Under the pieces are notes generated by a model. The model did no database searches, had not been told where the DNA came from, and saw nothing but the letters and a program-made list of their open reading frames with translations. The position numbers were made by a program, and so were the translations under genes. Below, one piece after another: positions 1 through 11,837 of a DNA stretch of 64,000 bases. The DNA is taken from assembly GCA_009760855.2 (NCBI GenBank), contig WPIO01000069.1:124001-188000 (forward strand). Reading direction: 5' to 3'. Origin of the DNA: Cristatella mucedo. Lineage: Eukaryota; Bryozoa; Phylactolaemata; Cristatellidae. The stretch's first letter is position 1, and each line of letters starts with the position of its first letter.

Positions 1-164
1 CGCACTTTGTACTGAGTACGGGTTAAAGTAGGTTAAAGTAGCGCATGCCGCTCGTGTAGTATAGGCAAGGCAGCTGCAGTTCCGAGCGCCGGCGAGTTCC
101 ACAAAGTTGTCAGGGCATATTGCACGGGACAAAATTAACATGGGTGGGCTCGGCCGACCACGAT

Positions 165-290
165 TGCCCGAGGTGTTCCGCCCACCGCTGCTGGCGGTGC
201 AAAGCCCTGGGCCACATAAGCTCCGCCTGCACTCTCCTCCAGCGTTGTGCATAGTGCGGCGGCTCATGACACTTTGCCCGTGACTGCACC
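165..290 (+). pseudogene. Gag-like CCHC zinc-knuckle remnant of element 1
   Basis: The frame starting at 165 gives CPRC, then CWRC-KALG-H-ISSA-C at about 189-230, then a second knuckle near 246-290 interrupted by TAG at 252 and a TGA. The same knuckles are intact in the minus-strand relative at 11838-12581. Such knuckles normally bind nucleic acid in retroelement ORF1 or N-terminal regions. The upstream start is not recognisable, so this is a fragment. Confidence 0.6.
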
Positions 291-1899
291 ATCTCGGCCT
301 CAGCAGCGCAGCCTGAATCCAACTTACCCCTTGCTGGCTTCCCCCTGCTGCCTCCTCCACAAGCCGCTGCCTCCTCGGCTCAAGGCCTGGCTCTGCCAGA
401 GCCTCTCTCGAGGGCACCCCTACAGCTGGCTACAGCTCCACGCACGGACCCCCCACAGAGCTTGGTTTTCCTTCCTGCAGAGATCGCGTGCGAGTTCGAC
501 TCGCCATTCTCCACGGGCCAGCCCAGCGAGTCCAGCCGCCGGCCTCTGCTCGGCGCGATGATAACACTGGCACCACCCGCTCGCTCGCCTCCCCTCCAGC
601 GGAAGCTCTGCCCGACAGTGCTCCTCTGTTCAGCCAACTGGAGGAGCCAGCCTCCGGGCCCGCCTTCCTGCCTGATTCCCCAGAGGAATGTTCCTCGGCT
701 GCCTGGCTTAACTTCCCCTCCCCTCTGCACATGCCCCGCAAGGCCCCCACCCGTAAAAACCTCCTCTCCTTGTTTCCCCCGGAGTTGTTCCTACCATCTC
801 CTCCGACCGGAGCGCAGACCCACAAGTGCAAGGCGAAAAGCCTGGCCGCGAAGAAACTGGCTGCCGCGAAACTCACGGCGGCTGCGTCTAGGTCGGGTAG
901 GAGCAGCCAAAAGATCTAGCCATGCCTCCCCCTCCCAACCCCTCCCCTCCAACCACTCTCCTTCGCCTTGACTACTGGCCCCTCTCCTCCATCCGGTGCT
1001 CTCTCTGCCCCGGGTGTTCTCCACAGTCTCCCCCCTCAGCTCCCACCTCTCCCGCCTGCACAACTCGACCCTTCAAATCTGCGGCCCTCGATGCCCTGCA
1101 TCTGCTTGTCCGCCTCCGCCCTCACCTTACACCTCCGCAACACTCACGGCACCACCTCAATTGAGGCCCAGCACTCCTTCCCATCAGCCACGCCCCCTCC
1201 GTCAACACTTCCTCCGATCCCGTGCCGCACCTCGACCAAAGAGCGCCCTCGCGCCCACGCGCGCCCCCTTTCCATCACTCCCCCACCCTTGCCGCTCCTC
1301 CCTCGACCGGCCGTCCGCTGTCCGAACCTGACATGCCGCCGATGACTGCCCCCGTGCCTACTGCCTCTCCGGAGTCGGGGAGCCGACTCCGCTACCGCCA
1401 GCCCGGCACGACACCTCGCCGCTGCACACGACCAACCCGACGCACCTGCTTCATCGCCAGTCTCGTCGACCTCGCCTGTCTCCTCTCCGTCTCGACACTG
1501 CCGCCGTAGCAATGAGGACGCCCCCCGTCTGCCAGCTCACCCCAGCGGGAGTTCGTCGCACACTGGACGTCATCCTTGGAGGCCTGAATTACATCCAACG
1601 ACTGGTCGGGCTTCGCAGCTGACGTCCTGCACGCCAGCTCCGAGTGGCTAGCCCTGGCCCGGTCCCTCACCCGAGAGAGGGAGAGGCGCCCGCCCGGCCC
1701 CAATCCTGACCTCGGTCGGCCCACGAGCTCGTCGGGCCGCCGACCCTGGGACTCGCAGAGCGCCTCGCACCTGCAGAGGCTGTACAGAGTCAACCGGGCC
1801 AGGGCTGTCCGCGAAGTTCTCCTGCCGGCGCCCACTGCCTACTCGGGGGACGCCGAAGCCTGTCGGGCCCACTGGCAGGCCGAATCCACAACCAGGCCA

Positions 1900-3147
1900 G
1901 TGTTCTCCGCGCGCATCGCCAGGCTCCTCGCTTCGACGCTACCTCCGGTGCATCGTCCGCCGTCCAACATCATAGCGCCGCTCACCGCCGAGGAGGTCAT
2001 CGCCCGCCTCCGCCGTGCCAGCAACACTGCGCCCGCGGTCGACCGCCTGGAGTACCGCCACCTACGCCTCGTCGACCCTGGCGGCAAGCTCGTCACGATC
2101 ATTCTGAACGGCTGCCTCCACTTCGGCGATGTCCTGACTGCCGGGAAATCTGGGTTCACCATTCTGATACTCAAGAACGGTGACCCGAGGCAGCCGGGCA
2201 ACTTCCGGCCGATTACCCTGCTCCCGACGCTCTACAAGCTACTGTCGGGATGCCTGGCCTCCAGGCTGAGCAAGCAGGCGTGCGCGGTCCGCCTGTTGTC
2301 ACCCCAGCAGAAGGGCTTCGTTCCGGGCACCGAGGGCTGCCTCGAGCAGTCCTTTCTCGTCGAGAGCGCCTTCGAGGAGGCAGCCTGCCGCCAGGGTCGC
2401 CGCGACATTTTTGCAGCGTTGCTGGACCTGCAAAATGCCTTCGGGAGCGTCCCTCACGTGGCTCTGCTACAAGTTCAGCGGCATGTCGGCCTCGATGAGG
2501 CGTTCTGCACCTTCGTGGAACACCTTTACGCGGGCTCGACTTTGGAGCTGAGCATAAACGGCGATAGCCTTGCGCCCTTCACCACCTCTGCTAGCGTCCG
2601 CCAGGGTGACCCTCTGTCGCCTATCCTCTTCGATCTGGCGATGGAGCCGGTTATCCGGCGGATCACCAGCCACGCATACGCCGGCTTTAGCCTAGGAACC
2701 TCCTCCCTCTGCGTGTGTGCGCTGGCGGACGACCTGGCGCGATTCGCGGAGTCGGAGGAGGGCCTCCAGTCGCTCGTATCGGCGGCAGAGGACGCTGCGT
2801 TCGCGCTCGGCCTCCTCTTCAGGGCGGAAAAATGCAGCGTGATCGTCCGACGATGCTCTCGAGCCATCCCGGCCTCGATCACGTTGCAGATGCGGCGCGT
2901 CCCGGAGCTTCCCGAGGGCACCTGCTTGCAGTATCTGGGAGCCCCGCAAGGGCTCGGGCAACCTCGGGCTGAGATAGGGCAGGCCTGCGACTCCCACACG
3001 AGGGACATAAACCTTCTCAAGGCCTGCCTTCTCGCCCCGTGGCAAAAGCTCGACGCCCAGTGGACGTTCCTGCTCCCGCGACTACCTCTGCCACGCACGC
3101 ATGGTCACCCGGGCAGCTCTGAAGCCGGCCAACAAGGCGCTGGTTGA
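1900..3147 (+). pseudogene. Reverse transcriptase domain, R2/NeSL-like (415 codons, then frameshift)
   Basis: This open frame carries an ordered reverse transcriptase core. RPITLLPT is at residues 103-110, motif A (LLDLQNAFGSVPH) near 174-186, motif B (RQGDPLSPILF) at 234-244, and motif C reads LADD at 275-278 where most relatives have FADD or YADD. Both catalytic aspartates of motif C and the aspartate of motif A are present. The frame departs from homology after about codon 390 and the conserved thumb region resumes in another frame from 3101. The first Met is inside the domain, so 1900 is not a biological start. Function, by family knowledge, is target-primed reverse transcription; this copy is probably dead. 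Confidence 0.75.
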
Positions 3148-3421
3148 CCTCGGCCGCTCCGCGTGTGGCCTGCCGCGCTTCCTGTCGGCGCATTTTCCGT
3201 TCGTCCGGAGCGCCTCAGGCGGCCTCGCTTTCGTCCGCCACCAGCGGAATGCCGCGATCCTGCGCGAGACCCAAGCGTGCAGGATGCTGAGCTCACTGGA
3301 CAGGTCCGTGGCAGACGTTGCCCGCCACCGCCTCGACAAGGCCATTTCCTTAGTCGGCGGCACGCACGGCACTGACGAGAAGCGTGCGCTTCCTCAGCCC
3401 GGTGGTGGTAGGCCCTGGTAA
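3101..3421 (+). pseudogene. C-terminal (thumb/connector) part of element 1 RT, frameshifted
   Basis: This frame contains RSACGLPRFLSAHFPFVRS followed by GGLAFVRHQ and an ACRMLSS segment, resembling the region after the RT core in R2/NeSL-type proteins. It overlaps the preceding frame, which indicates a frameshift near 3080-3100. A little further on, about 3455-3480, the sequence encodes KCLIGL, which recurs in the other copies at 37.5 kb and 17.5 kb. No zinc-finger plus PD-D endonuclease signature could be read with confidence. Confidence 0.55.
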
Positions 3422-3545
3422 CAGGGTCGGGCCGGCCTCGCTCTGGGCCCAGGCACGTAAGTGCCTGATTGGCCTGCGAGGCCGGCCCGCCCCTGTCCTG
3501 TGCCGGCCCGACCCTGCTCAGGTCGTTGGCGAGAAAGAGGTGAGA

Positions 3546-4162
3546 AAGCTTGATGAAAAACTTCTGGCTGCTGCCCCTTTTACGTGCTAGAGCGTGTGAA
3601 GAATGCCCAAGCTTTTCGCTATTCTTTCTGTACTGTCAACCTCTTAATTATTACCTTTTCAGGCTACGGAATTTATTGAGTGTAGCCTTTTGGGCAACAT
3701 CACAGCATCTGGTGCACTACATCCAATATCGGCCTTGAGCGCAGGCGCCCCGCCCCGGCTACAGCCGTCGCTACACTTTCACATGGACCTCCGGCGGTGC
3801 TTCTTCACTATATGCACCCGGTTTTCATCGGTATTCACTTGAGCAATGTTTGACCAAGAGGAGCTGCTGGTGTGGAAAGCAACTGTTTGCAGTCATTCAG
3901 CTGAACGTCGGCTTAAACGCCGTGTTACATAAAGCAGTGCCAGTGTGCCCGACTACAAAGAGCTTGTAACTTATTATTCTTGTGCAACTGCCGCTGTCCC
4001 TTGATGTCCTCAGTACCGAGCAAATACAGTTCATTAAAAAGCAAAAGTATTTCCCTAATAGCAAGGATTTATCCTCTCATTACTTCGCGTGAAAAAAAAA
4101 GTGAACAAACAATAAGAATGACGCTGTGAGGTGCTTTGTTTCGGCTGTACTTACTCATGTGA
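3546..4162. other. No recognised feature
   Basis: AT-rich sequence between R2/NeSL-like element 1 and the first SINE. I found no coding homology, tandem repeat or match to the three-copy duplicon. Confidence 0.5.
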
Positions 4163-4312
4163 CTAAATATAATTAAATATAATTCATTTATATAGCGCCC
4201 CAAGAGAACTTAATCTCTACTCAGGCGCTTCACATATGCCTCGGGGCTCGAGCCCACGACCTCAGTCAGACCTTGGTCGGGGCGAGCCCCTTAACCGCTA
4301 GACCAAACCAGC
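4163..4312 (-). mobile_element. tRNA-derived SINE with L2-type tail (copy S1)
   Basis: On the minus strand the element starts with a tRNA-like head. Box A reads TGGTCTAGCGG (complement of 4295-4305) and box B is GGGCTCGAGCCC (complement of 4244-4255), about 40 bp apart. It then runs into GAAGCGCCTGAGTAGAG and GTTCTCTTGGGGCGCTATAT. That tail matches the 3' end of L2 family B in this window. About 150 bp, apparently complete. Confidence 0.8.
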
Positions 4313-4639
4313 TAGGCAATCTTTCAATCTTTCGGAAGTTTTCGGTAGTAACGAGCTCCGAGTGGTTCTTTAGGTACTTCATTCGCCCGAAAATCACTTG
4401 AACTGCTTTGCCAAGTTCGTGCTGATAATGGAAGACAGAGCACTACTGTGAATGGAAATCTCATCCGAGAGCGGCTGAAGAACCTCAGGTACCCGGATTC
4501 AATAAACTCGTCTTCATGGTTTGTACTCTAATCCCTGAATTAGTGATTTATTTATTGCCAAAAGTAATCTAGGTTGCACTTTCTTGGTATAGCAAGGGTG
4601 CTCAAAAATTGGAAACTTAAAGCTCGCAATAAGCTCAGC
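4313..4639. other. No recognised feature
   Basis: Low-GC sequence between the SINE and an L2 scrap. Nothing recognisable. Confidence 0.4.
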
Positions 4640-4775
4640 TATTGAAGAACTGTTAAATCTGCACGAAATCTTGATGTCATTCTCTAAAGTGACCTATCAT
4701 TAGACTACCATGTCAACTCAACAGTCAATGTCGGTTACATTCAAATACGCAACATTGCTAAATTTGAGATTGCAT
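4640..4775 (+). mobile_element. L2 family B internal fragment
   Basis: Plus-strand similarity to the family-B region just after the RT palm (ARNL-x-VIL, then a conserved NIAKF block), with internal stops. It is abutted by an opposite-strand family-B tail. Confidence 0.5.
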
Positions 4776-4786
4776 ACTCAGTCTTA

Positions 4787-4858
4787 ATGAATAATTATGT
4801 AGTCAATAAAGGGCCCTCAGAGAACTCAACCTCTTTTTAGTTGCTTTAAATTTTACAT
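4787..4858 (-). mobile_element. L2 family B 3' tail only
   Basis: The minus strand reads AAAGCAACTAAAAAGAGG then GTTCTCTGAGGGCCCTTTAT, the conserved family-B 3' terminus. It is one of several tail-only insertions in the window. Confidence 0.5.
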
Positions 4859-4859
4859 G

Positions 4860-6480
4860 TATGTCCAATTCGCGAACGCCTGTTCCTCAAAACGGAGCTG
4901 TCTTAAAGATAAGAACAGCGGTTTCTAACAGGGGTCGCCTAAGACCATCGGAAAATGCACTTTCACATTTTTCCACACAATATTTGTACGGTTAGTGGTG
5001 GCCACAACACATGGAGCTGTATTAACAGGGTTGTGGCATTTTGAAGGTTAATAAATACTGCGTTAGAGGCTTAAAGTTGACTTGCCAGTTCCAGGGTATT
5101 AACACTGGTTTTGACTTGGTGAAAACATGCGGGAGCTTCGTAAACGTACTCCGCGATTATATACCGGTCATTTCTTCATTGGGCGAGTGGTTTGCGTTTT
5201 TAAATTAAAACTTCCCATGCTTTCATCTCTGGCAATAATACGGCATTCCCTCATGCAGCATATCGCAAAACATGACAGAGATTCTAACACGTTTTTAGTT
5301 TTAATTCTTACCTAATTTTTCGTCCGTTGAACGTTGCCCGTGTGGTAGCAAAGATGAAACCAAAAATTATACCCAGCCTTACGATCAGCCACGACTTCGA
5401 GGTCCGCAAGATTAGATTTTCCGAATTGCACATGCTCTTAGAATATTCTACTCACGCTTTGCTTCAATTTTAGTCGTTCATGGAATTTTGTTGAAAAGCA
5501 TTGATCTTGGGCGACAGGATTGAATGTTCTTTGCATCCGGTGAGTTCGGTAAATTACCATGTATGAAGCAGTATGTCAAAAATTCCTGTTTCCTGGCAGT
5601 GGTGGTTACCTTGGATGGAGGTACTCTTTCTTCAAGGGATGTATGCTGTCTGCTACTTAGGTGATCTTTTTAAGGATTTCTTCTGAGCACATGTCTCTTG
5701 AATCTTGGTACTTAGGTGATCTTTTTAAGGATTTCTTCTGAGCACATGTCTCTTGAATCTTTCTTCTACACTGTCGTCTCATTTTCCAACAAGTAAGCAC
5801 TCTTCGGAAAAACTTCAATCTTTTGGGGTCATTGGCGTTGTCTCAGGCTGATCAACAGGAATGGTTTTTTCTTAGGATTCATTCCTCGGGTTATACAGTG
5901 GACCTGCGAGTAAAAGACTGTGTGCTCAGCTCTCTTGCATTGCCTGATTCCTGTGCATATTCAGGAATTGTATGGACACTTTGAGGGAAAAGATGGACAG
6001 TGACCTCACTTTAACTATCCATTCGTAATAGGCAGCAATTATCTCCATATTTAAAGTGGGCTCTGCAGCCCGGCAGAATTTCACGTTGCTGCCGGATTAC
6101 ACCTTTTTTGTATGAGCTTCCCGAAATTCCTGTTAAGTGTAGAACCGATTTTTGGATCCTCTCTCTTCAGGCCACTTAACGCCCATGCATCAGTCTACAT
6201 TCTCAAAATACTTTCTCATGTGCTCGCATACAAAATGTACATCTAATTCTTATTTTCTTTTCAAAATTGATATATTTAGGTCATTGAGCCTGCAGTTGTT
6301 TTGAATCGAAAGTCTTATACTGTGTTATGTGTTCTGTCACCACCAGCATTGATTCGGTATCATTCAAGCGAACCCAAAGGTGACCTTATTCTGCTTAGGT
6401 TCTCATGCGTCAAAGCAGACCCCTCTTGTTTCTGGTATTGTTTTCATGTTCTTACATGCGCATAATTCAGAAAACTATTA
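4860..6480 (+). repeat. Duplicon copy P, segment 1 (matches 28.2-29.96 kb)
   Basis: Starts near the shared word AATTCGCGAACGC and runs collinearly with 28.2-29.96 kb. Examples are GGTCGCCTAAGACCATCGGAAAA at 4925/28268 and a shared CTCTGCAGCCC near 6060/29340. The Q copy has gained a 3' LINE fragment at 29.65-29.85 kb, and the matching site near 6.36 kb is empty. I see no gene in this stretch on either strand. Confidence 0.75.
5654..5763 (+). repeat. 55-bp direct tandem duplication
   Basis: TACTTAGGTGATCTTTTTAA and the sequence after it start at 5654 and again at 5709, nearly identical over 55 bp. The Q copy near 29.0 kb has one unit only. Confidence 0.9.
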
Positions 6481-6489
6481 CTAACCAAG

Positions 6490-7110
6490 TTTCCAACTAC
6501 TACCAATAAAAATATTAATAAAGACATGATAAAGTGCGCTCAGAGAACTCAATCTCTTCCTAGGCGCTTTACAATTGCTGCAAATGGAACCACGATTAAA
6601 TGATGCGTAATATCATGCTTGATAAACAACATGAATAACATGGCTAGGTGCGACCTGCAGAGGACCAAGATGCAAATGTGGTTAATGGCAGCATGCACAG
6701 TGTCAGCTCGCATAAGCACATGAAGAAGGAATCACAGGGATCCACTAACTAATGTCCTAAATTGGTGTGTTTTTAAATTCTTTTTAAATGTGTTTAAGTC
6801 AGGGTATGTTCTGTCGCAAGTCGCGAGGGAGTTCCAGGCTTTGGGAGCATACGATATAAATGCACGGTCTCCAAAGGATTTGACGTTTGTACAAGATATT
6901 GGTAAAAGGTCGGATTCCGGAATGAGGGTGGTACGACGCTTGGCCTGGTGGGAAAGTAGATGTGAAAGATACGCTGGAGCCAATGAATGAAGTGACTTGA
7001 AAGTGAGCGACTAAACATTCAGGTTGATCCGTTGCTTGACTGGGAGCAAAAGTAGGTCGGTGAGAAGCGGTGTAATTTGGCAACTGCGACGCTCACAACA
7101 GACAAGCTTA
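6490..7110 (-). mobile_element. L2 family B 3' fragment
   Basis: On the minus strand this encodes the family-B C-terminus, including APAYLSHLLSHQAK and a FISYAPKAWNSL block (frame 6983-6732). It is followed by the family-B tail at 6530-6580. It is 5'-truncated and interrupts the duplicon between its two matching segments. Confidence 0.75.
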
Positions 7111-7184
7111 GCTGCAGACCTTTACTGAAGCGTCTGATTGCATACGCCGGTGGGCCAGCATGCAGTGAGTTACACATGTCACGC

Positions 7185-8300
7185 TAATCTTTCATAGCCG
7201 TAGAAAATTACACGGCAATTATCCGCTTGGTTGGGGCAACTGCATTGGGGAACTACAAAGTTGACCTGCGGATGCCCATTTGGAAGAAGAACACACATTA
7301 ACCTGTGACCTGCGAGAATTACCCCAGAGGATGACCTCAGAGGGATGCCTCAGAGGCTGACTCGAGTTGAGGCGGCAGTTAAGGATTTTCAGTTGCTAGT
7401 TCATAGTGGCACCGGTTATACACATAAACTTAGTTCGAAACCTTCGTGGGGCAACCTGCTAAGAACGACGTCTTTCTCTCAGAACACCTTTGTTGGTCGA
7501 GCCTCTATTTCAACCGTGCCTGTTGTGACTCCCGCTCAAATGCACTGTGCCAAAGCTTTCAAATGCACCGCTTGAGCATGATCCTTCTTTGCAACGAGCC
7601 CTAGGCTACACACCACTTTCAATTTGCACTTCTCATTCATCCCCAACACTCACAACTAATTTAATTGCCATCTGTTCAAGACAAGCTTTGCAATGCGGTC
7701 CGTCGTATTGCCAGCATGTTAATATGGACGCAAACGACCAAAACTACCACGTTGTCTTTCGTACGCACAGTTCGTGTGCATAGCCTACTTGCATTAACCG
7801 ATAAAGTGGTGAGTGCGAATGTAGACCCCACAGGCATAAATTATGCACCTGACTTGCCCCTATTTGGTACAATCACAGGCGTCTGCCCTACCGACATGCA
7901 ATGGTCAAACCTAGTGCTTGAGGCATTGCTGTCATGATCGCCATCACTCCTGTACCAGGTTACAAGATGTATTAAGAACTGAAAATTGTTTACTTGTAAT
8001 TAGAGGTTCTCTGACCGGCTGGAGCCTCCAGTGCTACCTGCGACTCACGACTTCGGAACAGGGCCCATACGATCTCAAAGACCGAGAATGCGTTGTACAG
8101 GCAGAGTTGCCACAGCACTAAGTGCTCGATTCACAGAATGCCGAGGTCCGTGCATCAGTTTTCATTCCTCTGGAACCAGCTGCTGAGAGTGCCGATGAAA
8201 AACTGCCTTTCTATGGCAGACCTAAGTTCAATCTACAGTAAACCATGGCCGAAACCCAAATATTTTTCTACTTATGATATGGTTTCGGCTTAAAGCTCAT
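7185..8300 (+). repeat. Duplicon copy P, segment 2 (matches 35.86-36.95 kb)
   Basis: Collinear with Q: a GGTTGGGGCAACTGCA-type word, then CTTTCTCTCAGAACACCTTT at 7471/36140, and AATATGGACGCAAA at 7721/36390. A reading frame ending SANV...TDMQWS is partly retained near 7800-7936 but shifts in Q, so I do not call a gene. Confidence 0.7.
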
Positions 8301-8423
8301 CAATGTAGTTATTAAATGGGACTGCAAATTTGACAATTACTACCTCCGTGCCGTTGTAGATAATGAGGTCTTGCTCCAGAGGTGTTACGCTGGCGACAGG
8401 ATGGAAATGTCCCACTGACATTC

Positions 8424-8930
8424 TCTAGCAGTTTCTTAGCTGAAATGCATGTGTGAGTCAGCAGCGGCAGTGTATATCGCGTGCGACACGGCAAGACCGG
8501 CCACTAAAGCCTGCAACTGCTGCTGGCCCTGGCGGCATGCATCAACCCAAAGAGGTCCTAGCTCCTCGTCTGCCGCTGTCGCACGTCGGAGCGCCGACGA
8601 GCGCTGCTCTGCTGCTGATTCTTCGCACCACTCGCCGCTGCCAGGCCGATCCGCCGATACTTGGTTGAGCCGCAGAGGTAGGCGGCTCCTAGGCGACCAA
8701 GCACGGCCAGTGCAGTCTGACGTGGCGGTGGTGGCAACACGGCTCTCACGAATTCAACCAGATTCCCCTCTTGACGCCGGCACGAATGCCGGAAATCTCA
8801 CCACCGTATGGCTGCAGCTCCTTTCAAACTTCTCGAACCTAGAAAATAAAATCAACAGGCAGCGTCGAGTGAGCTCGCGAGGCCTCCAGCCGTCTGGAGG
8901 TGACGCGAGCAGCCGAGTCGACCATGAAAC
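8424..8930. other. ~505-bp insertion inside element 2, unidentified
   Basis: Element 3 in copy Q runs straight from GTCCCACCA into ACACGAAGTCTCTGT near 37.08 kb. Copy P has about 505 extra GC-rich bases at the matching point. A plus-strand frame stays open over 8449-8961 (170 codons, Ser/Arg/Ala-rich) without recognisable domains. No terminal inverted repeat or clear target duplication was seen. It could equally be a deletion in Q. Confidence 0.5.
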
Positions 8931-11837
8931 CTTGCTCTTCACGAATCCAAATTTTCTGTGACGCTCTGGGTGAGGATTGATTAGGCTGCCGAAGACGGTG
9001 TTGTTGGTAGCTGTGATGGCGTAGAGCACAATCAGGAAGTAACTCGTCACGCGGCATACCAACACAACCCATAGCCACACAACGGCAGCTGGTTTGAGCA
9101 CCAGGAATCAAGAATGCGGGAGCCGAGTAGACTGGTAGCACGTCCACGCGGGCGCTGAAAACAAAGTGCCTCACCTGGTACGACAGTCCAAGACCAGTGA
9201 ACACGAAGGGGGTGGGTGTCAAATGGGTCGATGGCCAGGCAGCAACTGGCCCTAACTTATTGAGGCTATTTGACCTAGACCAGATACTCAGCTCGATGTG
9301 CGAAACTTGCGCTTGGATACCATGCAGCACAGAACGTTGGCTTGTTCCAGCGCCTCATAGTCCGTAACAGCCACTGATTCAACGTGATCCGTCAAGTCTA
9401 GGCCAGCTCTCAGACCGATAAGGCACTTGCGCGAAAGGGTCAAGAGCAACGAGGAGCCGACCCTGATTACATGGCCGATCGTTGCCTGGCTAAGGAAGCT
9501 TACGAGCTCTAGTTGCCTAAGGACGTGTCGAGGACGATGGCGATGGCCTAGTCGAGGCCGTTGCTGGCGACGGCCGACACGGTCGTGTCCAGCGCTCCCA
9601 GCAGGCGCGGGTCGAGTTTAGGATCTCAGCGTAGCGCCAGAAGTGGTAGTCTAGCCACTGGAGCAGAAAAGTCAGGAGGGCATTCAGCTTTTGCCACAGG
9701 GCGAGAATGCAAGTCTTAAAGGAGGCTGCAGTCCTCGTGAGAGAGTTGCAGGATTTCGCTATCTCCACCTGTGGTTCCCCAAGGCCTTGTAGGGCTCCTA
9801 GGTATTGCTTGCAGGGTCTTTCGGTATTCTTCGGGACGCGCCGAAACACCACCGTCATTAAGGCCGGTATGGCCAACGTGGCTCGGGCAAAGACCACATA
9901 TCCCTTCTCAGGCCGCAAGAGGAGCCCGAGGGCGAATGCAATGCTGTTGGCAGCCAACACGAGCGACTAGAGGAAGTCCTCCGACTTTGCAGACTGCCCC
10001 AGAATGTCGCTTAGCGGGCAAACACAGAATCTGGTGGCGCCTATACAGAAGCCGGCATAGGCATGGCTAGCGACATGGTGGATGAAGGCTTTATCACCAG
10101 ATCAAAGTGGGTAAACGAAAGTGGGTTATTCTGTCGGACGCCAGCAGTAGTCGTGAAGGGTGCAACAGGGCCACGGCTGACTCTGAGCTGTAGTGTCGAA
10201 CCGCCGTTGATTCACTCCACGAAGAAGCAAAAAGCCTCGTCCAAGCCGAAGTGACGAAACACCTGCAGTAGCACAACGATAGAAATGCTCCCGAAGGCGT
10301 AATGGAGGTCGAGGTACGAAAAAAAGATATCATGGAAATCCTGGCGGCAGGCTACTTTCTCGAAAGCTCTCTTAGCGAGAAAATGTCGTCAAGGCAGCCT
10401 TCGACATCCAGGGAGAAACTGCTCTGCTTCGGCCATAGTAGGCCGACCGTCATGCGTTCTGGCTCAGCCTGGAGGCTAAAAAGCCCGACAAAATGGTATA
10501 GCATCTGGAGCAGCATGATCGGCCTGAATTTACGTGGAAGACTTGGGTTAATCTTTTTATAGAACAGAATGGTGAAGCCCAATTTTCTGGCAGACGCAGC
10601 CTTCGAGAATAATGTGACGACCTTGCCGCCAGGGTCGACGACGTGCAGGTGACGGTACTCCAAACGGTCGGCCCATTGAGCGTTGTTGCTGGCTTGGCGA
10701 GGTTGGTGGCGACGTCTTCGGTGGGTAGAGGCGCAATGATAGTAGAGGGCGCACACTGAACATGTGGCAGCGACGAGGCCAGGAGCCAGGCAATGCGCTG
10801 AGAGGGAACGCTTTCACAGCTGTCAATTTCCCAGTCAGTGGGTCAGGCATACTGCCAAGTCACCCGAGTAGGCGCCGACTGGGAAACTTTCCGGATGACT
10901 CTGCATCGGTTGGTCCTGTATAGCCTCTGCAGGTGCGAGTTGCTCTGCAATTTCCAGTGCCGGTGGCCTGAGGAGCTCACTGACGGCACGAAATCCGAGC
11001 GACTGATGCAAGCAAACGAACCCGAGCCGGTTATTTGGAGCTGGCGGGCAGGATGTCGGCCTCAAAGGCATTCCAGCGGTCGGCGGCAATGCCGACCATT
11101 AAGATCGACGACCGCTGGCCGATTTATTCTCGATGAGGTGTGCAAGCCATTTGAGAGTCGTCTTGGAAAAACTGGCGGCGTGTACGATGAAAAGAGTTGG
11201 TTTGCGGATGTGAGCTGGGCGGCGACGAAGTGATTCGTGAAGGAATTACTGAAGTGGCTCGGCTTGGGACGTGGCTTGCGGCCATGGGGCTGGCCCTAGA
11301 TGAGAGGCAAGCGGGGGAATGGCATCTTTTGGTGGGAAGCGCTGAGGAGTCACATCAGGAGCAGCCGTGAGGAAAAGGTCGGGGCAGGAAGGTACGGATA
11401 TAGAGACAGGGTAAGGCGAGGGGTATCGCGGGAGCTCTCGTGCGGCCGCCCGGCTAGGGATAGTCGAGGGTGCGGAATTTGAAGGGCCAGCCATGTAGGG
11501 GGAGAGCGGAGTCTCAATTGATGAGGTAACGTGTGTGTTTTGGAGGTGGGTGGTTAGGTTGGATGAGGATGAACTAATGCAGGGGCAGCTGGGACTGCAC
11601 ATCTGGAGCAAGGAGCTTTGGTTCCGTGAGAGATGGGTGGCAAGATATGGGATGGTAAAGAATCAGCGGCATAAGTGCTGGGGGTGCTATGCCAACGGCC
11701 TGGGTAGAGATGGGTGTTGGGGGATGGTCCTCAAATGAGCTAGTTTAGAAGTAGCAGGCATGATTAAGTTTTATTTACTCCTCTCCTCACTCTCGAATCA
11801 CCTGTCGTGAATGTGGCAGCTGCCAGCTTAATACAGG

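Larger units (their letters stand above)
140..3545 (+). mobile_element. R2/NeSL-type non-LTR retrotransposon, element 1 (degraded)
   Basis: A GC-rich block reads on the plus strand as a gag-like zinc-knuckle segment followed by a reverse transcriptase. Near 165-290 one frame gives two CCHC knuckles: CWRC-KALG-H-ISSA-C, then a second with spacing C-x2-C-x4-H-x4-C that carries in-frame TAG and TGA stops. The reverse transcriptase occupies 1900-3147, and its C-terminal part continues in another frame at 3101-3421. Related minus-strand copies lie at about 8.3-12.6 and 37.0-40.8 kb and share protein similarity across the gag, RT and C-terminal parts. RT motif B is RQGDPLSP, as in the R2/NeSL group, not the PQGS motif of L2. 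I could not see a clear restriction-like endonuclease domain or the true 5' and 3' ends. Confidence 0.75.

Noticed and set aside
110-1520. Many overlapping long frames on both strands
   Set aside because: The region is GC-rich with few stop codons in any frame. Only the zinc-knuckle frame and the later RT frame have homologous copies elsewhere in the window.
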